Below, one piece after another: positions 51,855-64,000 of a DNA stretch of 64,000 nt (position 1 is the first letter of the stretch; each line of letters opens with the position of its first letter). The notes under the pieces are model-generated. The model had not been told where the DNA came from and made no database searches. It saw only the letters and a list, made by a program, of their open reading frames with translations. A program made the translations under genes and the position numbers. Origin of the DNA: Istiophorus platypterus (lineage: Eukaryota > Chordata > Actinopteri > Istiophoriformes > Istiophoridae); NCBI GenBank assembly GCA_016859345.1, contig CM029120.1, positions 9,482,501 through 9,546,500 of the forward strand, in the 5' to 3' direction.

Positions 51855-54800
51855 TTAAAAAGCAGTGCCCTTCATCTCGACCACAGCCGTCATCCTCCTC
51901 TTGTTTCTCTTGGCTCTGCAGGAGAGGAGGAGCCAGGTGACAGCCCAGCCAATCAGGAGGCTGATAACCGCCAGCACGGCAGCGAGCCACACTGGCACGT
52001 TGTCCGAGCAGTCAGAGGTGAGAGGCAGGGCTGTGCTCTGTGTTGTTGGTGCCGCGGTGGTGGTGGTGGTTGAACTGGGCAAGCTGTTTACCTTTGTGAA
52101 GATGTATGGATGCTCCTGGAACACCCAACAAAGAAGAGCATAAACTAAGTCAAATCCACCTCCATAGACTGTCATAATGCACAAATCGTACAGACAAATC
52201 CCAGCTGGGTCAGCAGCAGCGTGTGAGCAGTGCTGGTGTGGCAGCTCTCGTACCTCAGTGGGGCATCTGATGTTATTTCTGGCATTTGTGAAGTTGTTGT
52301 AGGTCTGTTTTTTACCCACTGGCTCGAACTAGTGACAAAACAGAAAGAAATCTCTCCTCAGTTCATGACCAAACTGCGGTGAGATGCGGTAATTTAGACA
52401 GACCTCATCCAAAACCCTTCCCCTCTCTGAGCCTCTTACTGCCCATCCTGCCAGACTCACCATGTTATTCCACAGAGCTGCAGCCATGTCAGCGTGTCCC
52501 CGTTCACTGAAGTGGAAACAGTCCTCAGAGAAGTAGGTGGCGTCAGGTCTGCCATCCTGGGGAAGATATAATACAACATCAGTGTTTGTAGAAATTATGT
52601 GCACTTGAATGGGGGAAAGGCTTGTTACTTAAGCCTAAACTAAAGCTAAACTACAGTATATGTTTCTGCGGTATATGCGGAGAGTGGGGGGTGAAGAACA
52701 ACTTACAGCATTCAAAGGAACAATAGAGTTTTTAAAAAAGGGCTGCACAACGACAGCAAAGTCCTCTCTGCCATCATAGCGGCCTCCGTATGCCAGTTTT
52801 TCTGTCTCAATCTGTAAAAAAAGACCATAAATGCTGACGTTCCTAAAGCTAATATGATGATCTAGTCTCATCAGCACATTTTGGTCTCACTATTCTAGCC
52901 AATTAACCTGTAGCTCCCGATTGATCCGTTTTACTTCAGCCAGCTCTGGGGAATCCTCTGCTGGTAACAGGATACATGGGCAGACATACCTGATGATCAA
53001 AGGTGAAAATTAACAGCTGGTTTTCGGTTAATAAAATGCAACCGACTACATAGTACAAACTTTTTATGGATGAGCTAGTCCTTTATTAAACAGAAGATTA
53101 TAAAATATTTCTTTGCTGGACTGAAAAAGTACAAGATCAGATTAAGACAAGTTTCTGATGTAGAATTTGTTTTGGCACCGATGGATCAATGAGCGTACTT
53201 TTGTAACACGTTGCACCCGAAACTATCCCTTTTGATCCTGCGAAGGCCTTCAATTTCCAGGATCTCCAAGATATTAACTAAAGTCCTGGGAACCTATGGT
53301 CAAAACAGAGAAGACATGTTTTTCCAGTGTTTCAAAGAACTTAGAATTCTGAATTTGTCATTTTAGGCATCAATGAAAAGGAAACCTGCATTTTCATTCT
53401 AGGTTCTCTTAAAAACATTTGAAATTGTGGTATTTATTCCATAAAATGTTCTTTTTTTAGTGGATATTTACCTCCTTGTACAACATGTCCAAGCTTGTCA
53501 TCATCTGATGGCTGTAGTTCTGAGGTGACAAAGAGGCCTGTAGTTTTGAGACACACAATGTGCAAGGCTATTAATTAGTTTGTAGCGCACCCGTGTCCAC
53601 ATAATCCCATTCTGAACTTTTTTTGTATTATAAGCAGGATAATTAAGGTACATATGAGTGAAGAACTAACCACATTTGTGTCTAAAAAGCACGTATGAGC
53701 CAACGCCAAGCAACATGAATGAGCGTCGGCTCATACGTGCTTTTTAGACACAAACCTGCACAACAACCGACCCTGTCACTATCACAGTCTCAGAGCTCAT
53801 CTTAAATTGATGCTCTGCTTTGATATTCTGCCTCAAAGCATAAACAGTAAAAGCGAGAAGAGTAATGGAGATAGAGAGCAAAAAAAAAGGGAAGATAGGA
53901 AAATGAGAAAAAGAGAGAGAGAGGGAGAAGGAGGGAGGGAGGACAGAGACAGGATGAAGAGAGTCTGGGTTAACTACTGTGCTGTTTATGCCTCTTAGAG
54001 AACAAGGCCTATCACTGTGCTTTTTTAATGCTGACAGAGGCTGGGATAGAGGAGGGAGGGAGGCGGCTGTTGTTTTGTGTTTTAGGGGTAAAGTGACAGA
54101 ATGCGCTCATTGAAAAGAAACGATGTCTGCTCTCATCTCACTCTGAGACAATAAGACAATTAGGGGAGGGCCGCTCACAAAGCCTGATTATTCTGCTCCA
54201 GTGCTCATTCCCGTTTGGAGGGTGATATCATGAGACAGCTCTACACAGGGCATTGCACAACACTATAGGATGTTTAACCACGCTGCTATGGCAGGAAATT
54301 TGCTAAGGGGAGTGCTTTGAAAAATGTCCCTCATCCATCGGATCATCCTGTACTTCCTGTGACGGCTTCTCGAAGCAGCTCACCCGGTCGTTGCAGTACT
54401 GACACAGGTCATTGCCTCCGATAAGAAGGGTCACCAGCTTCCAATCATTCTGGAAATCCACTGACTAGTTCCGCGAAATGGATGGAGAAAGAATCAGAGA
54501 GACGGGGGCACAGAGATGAGACAAAGATTACATTTTCTTGTTCATCTTTCACATTACTTTAACGTGCATGCATGAGAATCTGTTAATACACTATCTTAAA
54601 CTCACAGAGTCGTTTTTTATGGTATCAATCAGATTTCGGACCTGGTCTGGGATTCCTCTGTATAAAATTAGAGATATTCGTGATTATATGTGAAAGTGAA
54701 CATGTTGAACCTGAAAACAGATCAAAGAAATGTCAGAACTCACGATATTTTAGCCCCTGTTACAGCCATGTTGAAGCCAGTCTGCCTTTTCCCTCGCCCC

Positions 54801-57800
54801 TTTGACATTCCTTTGATTTCAGGATTGAACTTCTTAAGGATATCTGATGTAAAAAAAGAAAGAATGTTACTGCAGAAGAGAGGAAATATCAACTGTATTA
54901 CAGTCCGACTCTGTCATCTTGTGGTTCTGATTTGTATTACACATCAAGAGAGGCACGGTACAGAAACAGGGGATGTTTGTGGCTTACTGGGTAATGTGGT
55001 GACAGTCTCCAGAGTTTTGTCCCCTCCAATGCTTGTCAATGAAAAACAAACAATGAATGAAATGTTCACAGTGCAATGTACATGGCTTTGTTGGGTATAA
55101 ACTTCACAGGCAGTCTCTCACCTCCATGACACTCCTCTGTACTCCGTTCTTAGCTGCAGCAGGCTCTTTGCCTTGGCACCAAAACCAGCCTATGTGCATA
55201 AAAAGATGGTTTTTATTATCCAGTCATCTTCAGACACATTTTTTTTCTGCGTCTCTCTCTGACCCATTAAATTAATGCTGCCCTCTCCGGTTATGTGTTA
55301 ACTTGATTAAATGAGTAACACCCATCAATCCACCACTGGGTCTGAGCTCTGGCGGAGATCATCAAGATGCAAAATATGAAAAACTGTCTTTTGCAGAAAT
55401 TGTGTGCAGAGAATGATGTACATGACATAAAAAGACATAACCATATTACTGGCTAAAAAATGATTACATTCTTATTATTTGCAGCAAATAATCTATTCTA
55501 TCCATCCATTGATTTTATTATAACCTCCATGCAGAAACCACTTATGAGATAGAAATCATCAGATAATACAGTGAAGGGATATTACTATAGATTTTGGCAT
55601 CTAATTTTTAGTCTTTTACCAAGTCATCTAATTTATTCTTCACATTTTAAAACAGATAACTGCCTTAAAAGTATACATATAAAACAAGGCAAAATAAAAA
55701 CATAGCAGTATACACCAAAAGCAAAAGAAAACCATTTTTTAAAGATGATTTAAAAGACCTTTTAATACTTTAGAGCAGAATTGTATGTGAAAGTTCAGTC
55801 TTGATTTTCCAAACATTAGTCTCCAAAAACCATCATGTAAGAAAAAGTGTGAGAGATAACCGAAAGCTCTGGGGAAAAATGTAGTCAGTGCCTTATCCTT
55901 TAGATAGTATATTTTTTTTAATCAGGCTATTTAGAGGAATATTTTATCTCACCCACATTTTCTCTCCTTTTATCTCAAAAAAAAAAAGAAAAATCCCCTG
56001 GTCACATTCTTGAGTACAAACTTACCGTTATAGAGTCTCCCAGAGCGGCCACCACTTTGATGTCTGCTGGCCGTAACCTGTGAACTAAGAAAAGATCAGC
56101 ATGAGCGTATTTTACATCTGACCCTTGTATTTCACTTTAAGTTAACCTGAGTAACAGCTCGGATTCTTACCTGAGGTGGGCACAGAGTCAGACGGAGCTG
56201 TGGTAGTGCAAGAGAAGTCACTTCCCCAGTTCTAAAGAATAGGAGAGACATATTTTAGGCATTTATAGTTATAATCTATCACTTGGCATCATGCATAAAT
56301 TCCATGACTATGACCCACTGTAGCAGGAGCAGGAGTGGGTGGAGGCCCTGGGAAGGTGTAGTTGCTATTGGCAGCAGTCCTGAAGAATGGGTCAGTCTAA
56401 TAAAGAAATGATTAAAAAACATGAATACACAACAATGATGAAGATGAATTTATAATGTATATATTTTTTGGAACTGGTTGGACTCAATGAATGTATTGAA
56501 TGCAAAGTTACCTTAGAGGGACACCTTAATTCAATACCCACTGTAAAGTCTTGTGTAAAAGTCTTGTTGCCCACTGGCTCTAACTAGGAAATTGTAAAAG
56601 TCAGAGATTTATCTTAGATCGTTATGAGAGAAATGAAATGTGCCAGAATAAGAATTTTCAAAAATTTCCTCTAATAAAGTAAATCATACCATGTTGTTCC
56701 AAAGACCACGAGCCATGAGCGTGTGAGCTTTCTGGCTGAGATGAAAACAGTCGGGCGAAAAGTAAGAACGATCAGGCCGGCCATCCTTTTAAAAAAGAGT
56801 TTATAGGAGGGGAGACGTCTTTAAAAATTAATTTAAAATTCTTAAAAAATGAACAAAAAGAAAATCAGGAATATTTAACGTTTCAAGTGAGTCAGCTCTT
56901 ACGTCTAATGTGGGAAGGAAAACCTCTCTCATGAAGGGCTGTAGTACCACAGTGAAGTTGTTGTGCGTGTCATACCGGCCAGAGTCAATCAGCTCTCTCA
57001 TCAAACGCTGGAAGGAAAGACAGCAAAAAGGTAAAGACCGAAAAAGGGGGTGGAAACAGGTGTTTGACTTTTAGGTTGACAGGGTCATGATGGTGGCACT
57101 GCCCTCATAGACCTAATTTAGCCTTTAAAATCCCTTGTGTCTTTGTTTAGTACCTGTCACCCACATGCACTGTATCCTTTTTTCAGCACAAACTCCGCCA
57201 CAAGTTTGACTAATCATTCTGCAAGGGATTCAACTATACAAGAAAAATAAAAATGTACAAATCTTTAGTGATTATCACTCAAAGTACAGCTCGTGGCTGT
57301 AAAAACTATCGTTTCACTGTTCCTAAACACAACGACAGCATAAAAATGTAAAAAAATCAAAACAACACAAAACATTTTGCAGGCTATTTAAATCTAAAGC
57401 GATTTTATTCCAACTTTACTGAAAGTCTGTCTGTAAATCACAAATGTTTTTTTTTTAAAAAAATTCTAATTCATAAAATGTTTATAGTCTGCAGACAAAA
57501 ATGAGATGCTGTGTGTGCTGTGTGTTTTATACCTGATAAGCTCTGTTGAAGTCTTTGACCTTCTGAAGTTCAGAGGATCCCTCTTTCGGCTTCAGTATGC
57601 AGGGGCAAACTAAACTGAAACCCAAACACAAACAAAAGGGATGACTTGACCTTTTTTTCCTCCTTTTTAAAAAAACATTTAATCATACTGTTTGTGTCTT
57701 ACGCAACCGAAAATCACGAACCTTACAAACCAGGTGGGACAGCCCAGAGTTTTATCTCTGTGCAGGTCACGCAGTGGTACAATGTTTAACAGCTCCACCA

Positions 57801-60800
57801 GATTGACAATGGCACGGGGCACCTGGGCGACACAAAACATAAAGGTCACAGGCTGCCTGTATTTTGGATTATGACTTTTGAACTGAGGTTGTTTTAGCTC
57901 AGTGCTAGAGGATGAAAAAACATACTTCACTGTGTAGTATGTCCAGAGCTTGACGGATACGACTGACCACGTTCCTCGGCGAGAAAAAAACCTGTGGGAA
58001 AATTGTTTCACACTAAGACCCAAGGCATGAGATGGAAGCTGTGCGTACATGAATCAGAAACAAAAAAGAAGCTCAGATGATCAGTCGATTAATCCGTTAG
58101 TTGACTGAGGGAAAATAAATCAGCTACTATTTTGATAGGGAATTAATCATTTGACTCAGCGAGGCATTTTTCTCAAGTAAAAAATGTAAAACAGTTGCTC
58201 AAATGTTATAATGTGCTGCTTTTTTCCATCTTTTACAATGATTTTGGACTGTTGATAGATCGAAACAAGCTATCTGAATATGAATATTACTCCAGGATAC
58301 CGTGACTATTTATCATTTTATTTGATTATATGTTTATTACAATTGATACATTGAGAAAATAATCTGATAATGAAATATGTTGTTTGCGGGCCCAAAAATT
58401 GCTTAGAATGGTTTGGATGATCAATATGACATGTAAATTTAGATATTGAACAATATAGTATAAAGTCCCAGCTGAATCTGTATTTCTGCCCTATGTGGTA
58501 ATTTAAGAATGTTCAAAAATCACATGTAAAAAAGAAAAAATTGTGCAAAAATGCTCACGCTGTCTGTGCAGAAGTCACATATGTCATTGCCTCCGATAAA
58601 CATGGTGATCAATTTCCAGTCATTGTGGAAATCGATGCGCTGTAAAGAAGAGGTAAATGTTCTGTTTATTTGGTAGTTATCAACATTATGACAGTGAGAC
58701 TATGGTTACACAAGAGTATATCTGCGCCTGTTTCAGCTGTAGTTTACCACTGCCTTACCAAGTCATTTTTCATTTTGTCCACAAGGATGCGCACCTGTTG
58801 CACCATGTCACTGAGAATAGAAATAAAAAATCTTTTAAGAAGCTCCTATTCTTTGTTCTGGTCTGCCATAAGTTCTGCTAAGTTCTGTCTTATTTCTTAG
58901 GATTCAGGAGAATACGACTGACCCACTCTTAGCTCCTGTAACTGCCTGATTGAGAAAGGCCTTAGGCTTGTCTTCTTTGCCTACCCCCTCCGAGAAGCCC
59001 GTCAGGGAGGGATTAAAAACTCTCAGGATATCTGCAAACCACAATCACAGGGAAGGTTAAAACAAAAAACTAAAGCACAGCTTGAATCAAAAAAGAGGAA
59101 TGTGTACATTCTGTATTTTGTAAAGGCTATCATCATGTAAATTATACCATTTTTATATCTCACAAACCATCAGTAGGTCAGTGATTATTCTGATTTATTG
59201 CATTGCATTTCTGTAGTATAATTTGAGTAAGCAATTTACAACTTGTGATTATTTGGGAATTTTATCTCACTATTGGGATGTGTTTTATAGATGGCAACTT
59301 AATATTGATAGTCAAAGGCACCCTAATACGTAGCTGGCATGAAAAGTAGCTCTGCTGGAAAGTGAGGTCTTTAGTAATGGGGATAAGATACCGTGATAAT
59401 AAAGTTCATAAAGCATAATGCTACAGCTGGCCAATGAGACCTCTCCATATTCTATAAAATCAAGTAAGAATTCTTTTTCTGTTTTTATGTGATTTCATTT
59501 GATAAAATACAAGAATAAAAGTCAGACGTACTTGGCAGCGTGGTTACAGTGGTAATGTTTTCATCACCGCCAATGCTGAAAGTTGCAGAAACGGCTCGTT
59601 GGTTATTCACTGCAGCTCACAGAACTACCAGATTTATTCTTGAAGTCATTTCCCAAACTATCAAAATACAAACATGGTTTACTTTTACTCGTCTTACCTC
59701 CATGACAGTCCTCTGTACTCTCTAATCACTAACAGGAGGTTGTTTGACTTAGCGCCCACGCCATTGGCTGCCTGCAGAAAACACGAGACATGAGATACTG
59801 AGACCTTATAGGACCACTTTCGAAATATTTATTGAACCAAATGTATATACTGTGGTTGTGGTTGATGCAAACCTGCATGTTCAAACAGCCACAAATGATT
59901 TCTTTATTTAAAGTCAGAATTTGGTTTAAATTGTTAAGACTCAAGTCTAAATGAACTGTTAATTATTACATTGTTTATTCAGTATGTTATATAGATGCCA
60001 AATGCTACCACTCCGAATTGCCTACAGTCACGGAGGGATCTGAGACAATGGGCCCCCGGACACTGACATGTAAAAGGGCCTCCACCCATAGCAGATATAA
60101 CATGTACTTTATTTCTCTTTGTGGTCATTTTCCATCTCTTTTTAGTTGTTTTGTGTCATTTTGGGATCATTTTTTGTCTCTTTGTGCTTGTTTTCCATTT
60201 CTTTGTGGTCATTTTACTTTTCTTTTTAGTTGTTATGCATCTGCTTGTGGTAATTTCTATTTTTGAGGAACAAACACAAAAGCCTTTATATCCTTTGTCC
60301 TGTTCTTTATATATATAATGTACATGCCGTCTATCTATGTCCATCGATATTTATCTAAATAAGTAAGACTTTTAAAAAGTGGTGTAAATATGACTTTGAA
60401 ATGCAAATAAGATAGGAGAAGTGGAAACACTCACTGTCACAGAGTCACCCAATGCTGCGACCACCTTGATATCTCCAGGTCTTAGCTCATGAACTACACA
60501 GGAAATAGATTAAAATACATTACAAGACTTTTCCAAAAATATACTGGCAGACCAAAGAATAAGAGCTAAAAAACATAATTTCTTTTTAACCTGAGGCTGG
60601 TGTAGTGGGAGATGGACTGCGGTCTGTGCAAGGTATCTCAGTACCCATGACCTAAAAATCAGACAGTATTCTTTAATTAGTTTTTCCTGTATGTGCTCTC
60701 ATGGTGCTGTAGTTCTGAAGTTGAGCTGAAAGACTCACGGGATCTGTTAGTGTAGAGGCTTTGCTGTAAACCGTCTTTTCTCTGTCAGTGGGTGAATTCA

Positions 60801-63800
60801 CCTGCGTCCTCAGGAAAGGCCGTTCCTGAGACAAGAGTGGAGAAGAAGCTAGTCGCGATGTTGACCTTGGTGTCGGCGTCGGATTTAAATCTTATATTGA
60901 AAGTCTGCTTCGTGATACGGAGAGTCTCGGATCGGCATCAAGGCTAGAACACAACACAAGCGTTGACTTTGGAAAGACTGTGTTATAAGCGATCGCGTGC
61001 CTCACCTGGGTAGGGCAAGGAATAGCGATGACACTGTCGTCCATGACCTCTGGCTGACCTATCGCTGGCTGAAGCTGGAGAGAGAAACGTCATGAATGAT
61101 TGGTTAAGATTTTTAGGTCCAGGTGAGACCGCTCTGCGCGGCCAATAAACACAGCGTCCAACAGCACTGATTGAGCAACCCTTGTGTTTGTGTATACATG
61201 CCGAGTGTAACAATGCTGGAAAAAGTCATAATGGAGATAATCCCATCAAGTTAATCTTTACATCTATTATCTAATCTCTCAGGAGAGCAACAGATGTTTG
61301 CCGTAATCACCTTTCCATCTTATTTTAGTTTTAAGAGATCATGATCATTATACAACTCAGACACAGGTCAATTTCATGGTCAGGATCAATGTGGAAGGTT
61401 TTTTTTTATTTTACACATATACTGAACATTTAATTCGGTAAAAGAACTCACCATGTTCGTCCATAGCTGAACAGCAAGTTGGTCTATTTCAGACCATGTG
61501 TTATCCTACGAAGAAACACATGATACATGCTAGTTACACATTAGCCCTCTCAAGGAACTTCATGCATTGTCCCCTGAAAGAAGGCTGTATATATATTACA
61601 GTTGTTGTTTATAACTGGTGCCTTTTCTTTACTTACAGAATCTGAGTTGGGTTCAAGGATAACTGGGGAAGACTGTAGCACAGCAGTGAAGTCTGCACTT
61701 CGGCTGCGCCACCTTGGGTTTTCCAAGAGTTGATCTAGAGAGTCCTGGAGACAAAAACGCATGGACAGTTGTCAGGTAAGCAGCCGAATTTGGTCGGGAC
61801 GAACGTAAGCCAGAAGCACACAGTGACCTCTCATTTATTTTAACATTTACCTGAAGGGTTTTTAAAAGAGTTGCTTTATGCAGCCGTCGGTTTATGCTTT
61901 CACCTCCCATGCACTCACACCTCCTACAAATTATAAGGGAAGCACATTGCTGTAACTTGCCTTTTACAATGAGCGAGATCATAACACAAGTTAATAACAC
62001 AAGTTTGTTTGGTTTAAAATAACAATCTATTCTTCTATTTTTTTTTTTTACATTAAAAAACATTTTTCAAAAAACTCACTTGTACTGCTGATGTGTGCTC
62101 CACACTGTGACATGAACTAAAGTGTGATGCAGCTGTAAATGTAGGACAAGCATATTAGTTTTTGGAGTCTTTGTTTGTTCATTTTTAGTGTGTTCGTGGC
62201 CAAATCCTAGTGCACAAAAAGCACCATACCCTTCTTTGCAATATCTTTAGAGCTGCTTCCACATCCCCCACAACAGCTTCAATGTCTGCGGCAACCTGAA
62301 GCACAAAGAGACGGTTACACGCTCTTCATCACCCTTCACAAAACACGTGCAATGACACCATTTTGTATGAAACGTGGAATCTTACAGTTGGTGAACAGGC
62401 ACACAGGGAATCTGCCGGGACAAACATCAGCACAAACTTCCAGCCTGAGACCTACATGAAGGACATATGAGATACGTGAAAGAGTGAAAGTGAGCAGACT
62501 CTATTATTTGTGAGACGCGGGAAAAGCCTTGGCAAGAGCTAGAAAGTGGATTGTGAGAGATTAATCTGTCAAACTGTAAGAAAATATAACAGTTACCAGA
62601 TTTTTATCTCCATTTATCACCCTTGAATGTGAAGCTACGCCTAGCTTAGCATACAGGGGGAAACAGCTAGCCTCTGTCCAAGGGTAAAAGATCTTTCTTC
62701 CAGCACCTCACTAATTAACATGTAATGCCGTGTTTGTTTTAATTTGTGCACAACCTGAAATGTAAAAATTTCACAAATTGAGGTTTTTACAGTGGTTGTG
62801 CAGGGAGATTGTTCCTCAGCCCAGAGCAGCGGCAAAGTTTCCCGCGGAAACTAGCTACTAGCGACTATCTTAGCCAGAGGCGCCAAGCCCCGTAAACCAG
62901 GGCTTTATTTAAGAAGCAGCGGCAGCAAGACAGTCCCTAACCAAACATTATATATAAGCACTATTAGCAGGCGGAACAAGTCATTTACGAACCGCTGCTG
63001 TTATGGTAACGTAACCCATGCGTCACCCGTTGTCGTTGCTCGGCCTGTGCATATTTTCTGTTTCCTTTAACAGCCTGGATGAGTGAGAGAATGGCTTGGA
63101 CTGATTTTAAATTGATTCAAATATTTTTCCTTTACTATTAAAATAAATATGTACGTTTGCCCGTGATTTCCTTAACTGCGTATTACTCCAGTGACGGAAT
63201 AAATCCATGCAATTCCCATGTTAAGTTTTAAGTCACGTTATTCAGTAAAAGTACTGATTCTCTAGTTCAGGGAGAGGTTTGCTATGACAATACAGTGATT
63301 AAATTGATCTACTTACACTCAGTCCTCTGTTTAAGAGGATGCTGATTAGTAATAATAGCCATTTTGGGGCCTGTAATTTGTGGCGGTGTTGAACTGTTTT
63401 GTTAACCTTGCTTCATATAAATGGAATGGACAGCACAAATTACAGCCTCCAAAATTACCATCAGAATAAATCAACACCTCTTTCAACAGACTGAATAAAA
63501 AAAACCCTGAAAATTATAATTCTCGTTAAAGGAGGATTTATTGCAGGCCTGTTGTATTACAATGCATTACTTTTAACTAGGTGTACTTGATAAATTGTCA
63601 CAACAAATTTGAATCGGTGTCCAGTATTCTCTGATCTGGCATCTGGCAAATAGGATCGTTTATTATTATCAAATCATAACACAGCAGTGATGTGGAAATT
63701 AGATGATGATGACATTGATGATACTGGACAATTAATGGAATAACAAGCACGTTTTGAATGAGCTCTGCTTCTGGACAAAGTATCATGGCAACTACTACAT

Positions 63801-63954
63801 TGTTGATTTGTTTTTACTCTTCATATTTATAGAGGGCACTCACTGTGTCGAAATAATGAAATGTTTCAAATACATAAAACATTATTATAGAGGGTTAATG
63901 TTCACCTGATGTGACAGGGACAGAGACAGTTCTTCCGCTTCCTCCAACAAACTC
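51855..63954 (-). CDS. plb1: Phospholipase B1, membrane-associated, C-terminal ~979 residues
   Basis: Partial: the 5' end lies beyond the right edge. Seen coding exons are 63954-63906, 62451-62386, 62295-62230, 62132-62080, 61923-61851, 61744-61637, 61505-61452, 61074-61006, 60825-60739, 60651-60591, 60493-60435, 59771-59698, 59575-59532, 59031-58923, 58810-58759, 58639-58559, 57991-57926, 57822-57731, 57614-57533, 57007-56903, 56785-56690, 56583-56512, 56396-56319, 56231-56171, 56084-56026, 55189-55122, 55031-54988, 54843-54744, 54657-54606, 54464-54384, 53537-53472, 53293-53199, 52989-52908, 52811-52707, 52556-52461, 52328-52254 and 52115-51855. All phases agree. The protein is a tandem GDSL-type lipase/phospholipase, an apical ectoenzyme that releases fatty acids from phospholipids and retinyl esters. 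The window holds one decayed module, two complete modules and the C-terminal membrane anchor. Human PLB1 has four modules and also lies beside PPP1CB. Confidence 0.93.
53675..53754. repeat. Perfect inverted repeat, 27-bp arms
   Basis: The left arm 53675-53701 and right arm 53728-53754 are exact reverse complements, separated by a 26-nt loop. The stem can be extended by four more pairs (acgc/gcgt) past one mismatch. It lies in the plb1 intron between exons ending at 54384 and starting at 53537. It may be a very short palindromic MITE or a hairpin-forming transcript element. Confidence 0.9.
53879..53962. repeat. GA-rich low-complexity tract
   Basis: A purine-only stretch of agag, ggag and gaaa words in the same plb1 intron. 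Confidence 0.85.
58075..58390. mobile_element. Second hAT-type MITE copy, degenerate, in a plb1 intron
   Basis: It carries cagtcgattaatccgttagt, tattttgatagggaattaat and gagaaaataatctgataatg in the order expected for the same family as 32728-33088, in the opposite orientation. The terminal ctgcaac/gctgaaac words are eroded. It does not reach the neighbouring exons. Confidence 0.55.
60115..60260. repeat. Degenerate minisatellite (tctctttgtggtcatttt units)
   Basis: About six imperfect units of 20-25 bp (tctttgtggtcattttcca, tctttttagttgttttgtg and similar), preceded by a gggcccccgg patch. This combination is often seen as a dispersed repeat in fish. It lies in a plb1 intron. Confidence 0.65.
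62620..62880. repeat. Common fish dispersed repeat, degenerate
   Basis: The words cagctagcctctgtccaa, ccagcacctcactaattaac and ctgaaatgtaaaaatttcac appear in the order of a high-copy teleost interspersed repeat; a fragment of it is at 18755-18850. It lies in the plb1 intron between exons at 63906 and 62451. Confidence 0.5.
62881..63905 (-). other. plb1: plb1 intron sequence
   Basis: The rest of the 1.45-kb intron between the first two plb1 exons in the window. The part at 62880-63060 is locally CpG-richer and includes tatataagc, so an internal promoter is conceivable but unsupported. The remainder is AT-rich with nothing recognised. Confidence 0.4.
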
Positions 63955-64000
63955 CTGCAACACATAGGCTCATATAACTCAAGTACGGCCGTCTCATTAA

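Larger units (their letters stand above)
51855..56396 (-). other. plb1: plb1 last GDSL module, stalk and membrane anchor
   Basis: The serine motif is VVAALGDSIT. LLIGGND and SEDCFHFS complete the active site. After the module comes a Thr/Ser-rich, probably O-glycosylated stalk (SSTTTTTAAPTTQS), then a transmembrane helix (VPVWLAAVLAVISLLIGW with following TWLLLS) and a short basic cytosolic tail (RAKRNKRR). The first three exons (56396-56026) carry a Pro/Thr-rich linker, FPGPPPTPAPAT, joining it to the preceding module. Confidence 0.85.
56512..60825 (-). other. plb1: plb1 complete GDSL lipase module (penultimate)
   Basis: The catalytic serine is in VVAALGDSVT (block I). SWSIGGD and TTLPNIL follow, then FIGGND (block III) and the Asp/His pair in SPDCFHLS (block V), ending in LWNNMLEPVG. 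All catalytic elements are present, so this module should be active. Its intron positions repeat those of the last module, showing duplication of a whole multi-exon cassette. Confidence 0.85.
61006..63954 (-). other. plb1: plb1 decayed GDSL module (partial)
   Basis: These eight exons align one to one with the 3' two thirds of the module that follows. The GGND block of active modules (WKLITMFIGGNDICDFC) is here WKFVLMFVPADSLCAC. The exon that should carry the catalytic Asp and His (DCFHLS in the next module) is shortened to DNTWSEIDQLAVQLWTNM, with neither residue. LHHTLVHVTVW and RCECMGG replace the usual VPRAIVNLVEL and VCPC blocks. The frame is open and splice sites are kept, so it is a structural, probably inactive module. 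PLB1 in mammals also has a module lacking catalytic residues. Confidence 0.8.

Noticed and set aside
1..64000. CRISPR arrays, phage, operon or plasmid features
   Set aside because: The window is vertebrate chromosomal DNA. The repeats seen are microsatellites and eukaryotic transposon remnants, without spaced direct repeats.

Overview
The window is nuclear DNA from a ray-finned (teleost) fish. The genes are split into many short exons with GT-AG introns. Non-coding DNA is rich in fish-type dispersed repeats (Tc1-like elements, hAT-type MITEs, microsatellites). The proteins read directly as vertebrate families. No prokaryotic, organellar or viral gene was seen, and no CRISPR array.

Six protein genes were found, all on the minus strand, so transcription runs from high to low coordinates. 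In window order they are: a tgfbrap1 homologue (5108-9787, 11 coding exons, 836 aa); a four-and-a-half-LIM gene of the FHL2/FHL5 type (11144-13984, 5 coding exons, 281 aa); fut9, alpha-1,3-fucosyltransferase 9 (21816-22898, one coding exon, 360 aa); manea, Golgi endo-alpha-1,2-mannosidase (29684-32434, 4 coding exons, 444 aa); ppp1cb, protein phosphatase 1 catalytic subunit beta (37269-50687, 8 coding exons, exactly 327 aa); and the 3' part of plb1, phospholipase B1 (51855-63954, 37 coding exons seen, 5' end beyond the right edge). Exon phases were followed by hand and every model stays open through all junctions, apart from one ambiguous donor in plb1.

Two ancestral neighbourhoods meet here. 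In human, MANEA-FUT9-(UFL1)-FHL5-GPR63 lie on 6q16 and GPR45-TGFBRAP1-FHL2 on 2q12, two blocks that look like 2R duplicates. PLB1-PPP1CB is a human 2p23 pair. The left half of the window carries a TGFBRAP1-type gene beside FHL, FUT9 and MANEA. The right half carries ppp1cb-plb1. The join lies between about 32.6 and 36.6 kb, in a stretch holding a MITE, a CpG island and a 430-bp A/C-rich simple repeat. The genes do not form a pathway: fut9 and manea both act on glycans in the Golgi, tgfbrap1 in endosomal tethering, ppp1cb in dephosphorylation, fhl in muscle transcription and scaffolding, and plb1 in lipid digestion at the cell surface.

Non-coding points of note are: a near-perfect 650-bp tandem duplication at 25854-27154 whose ends lie in GT microsatellites; two differently decayed copies of one Tc1-like family (28.4-29.2 kb and within a ppp1cb intron); a perfect 27-bp-arm inverted repeat in a plb1 intron; a consensus CArg (SRF) box upstream of fhl; two uORFs ahead of manea; and CpG islands at the ppp1cb promoter, upstream of manea and upstream of fut9. 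No convincing previously undescribed system was found.
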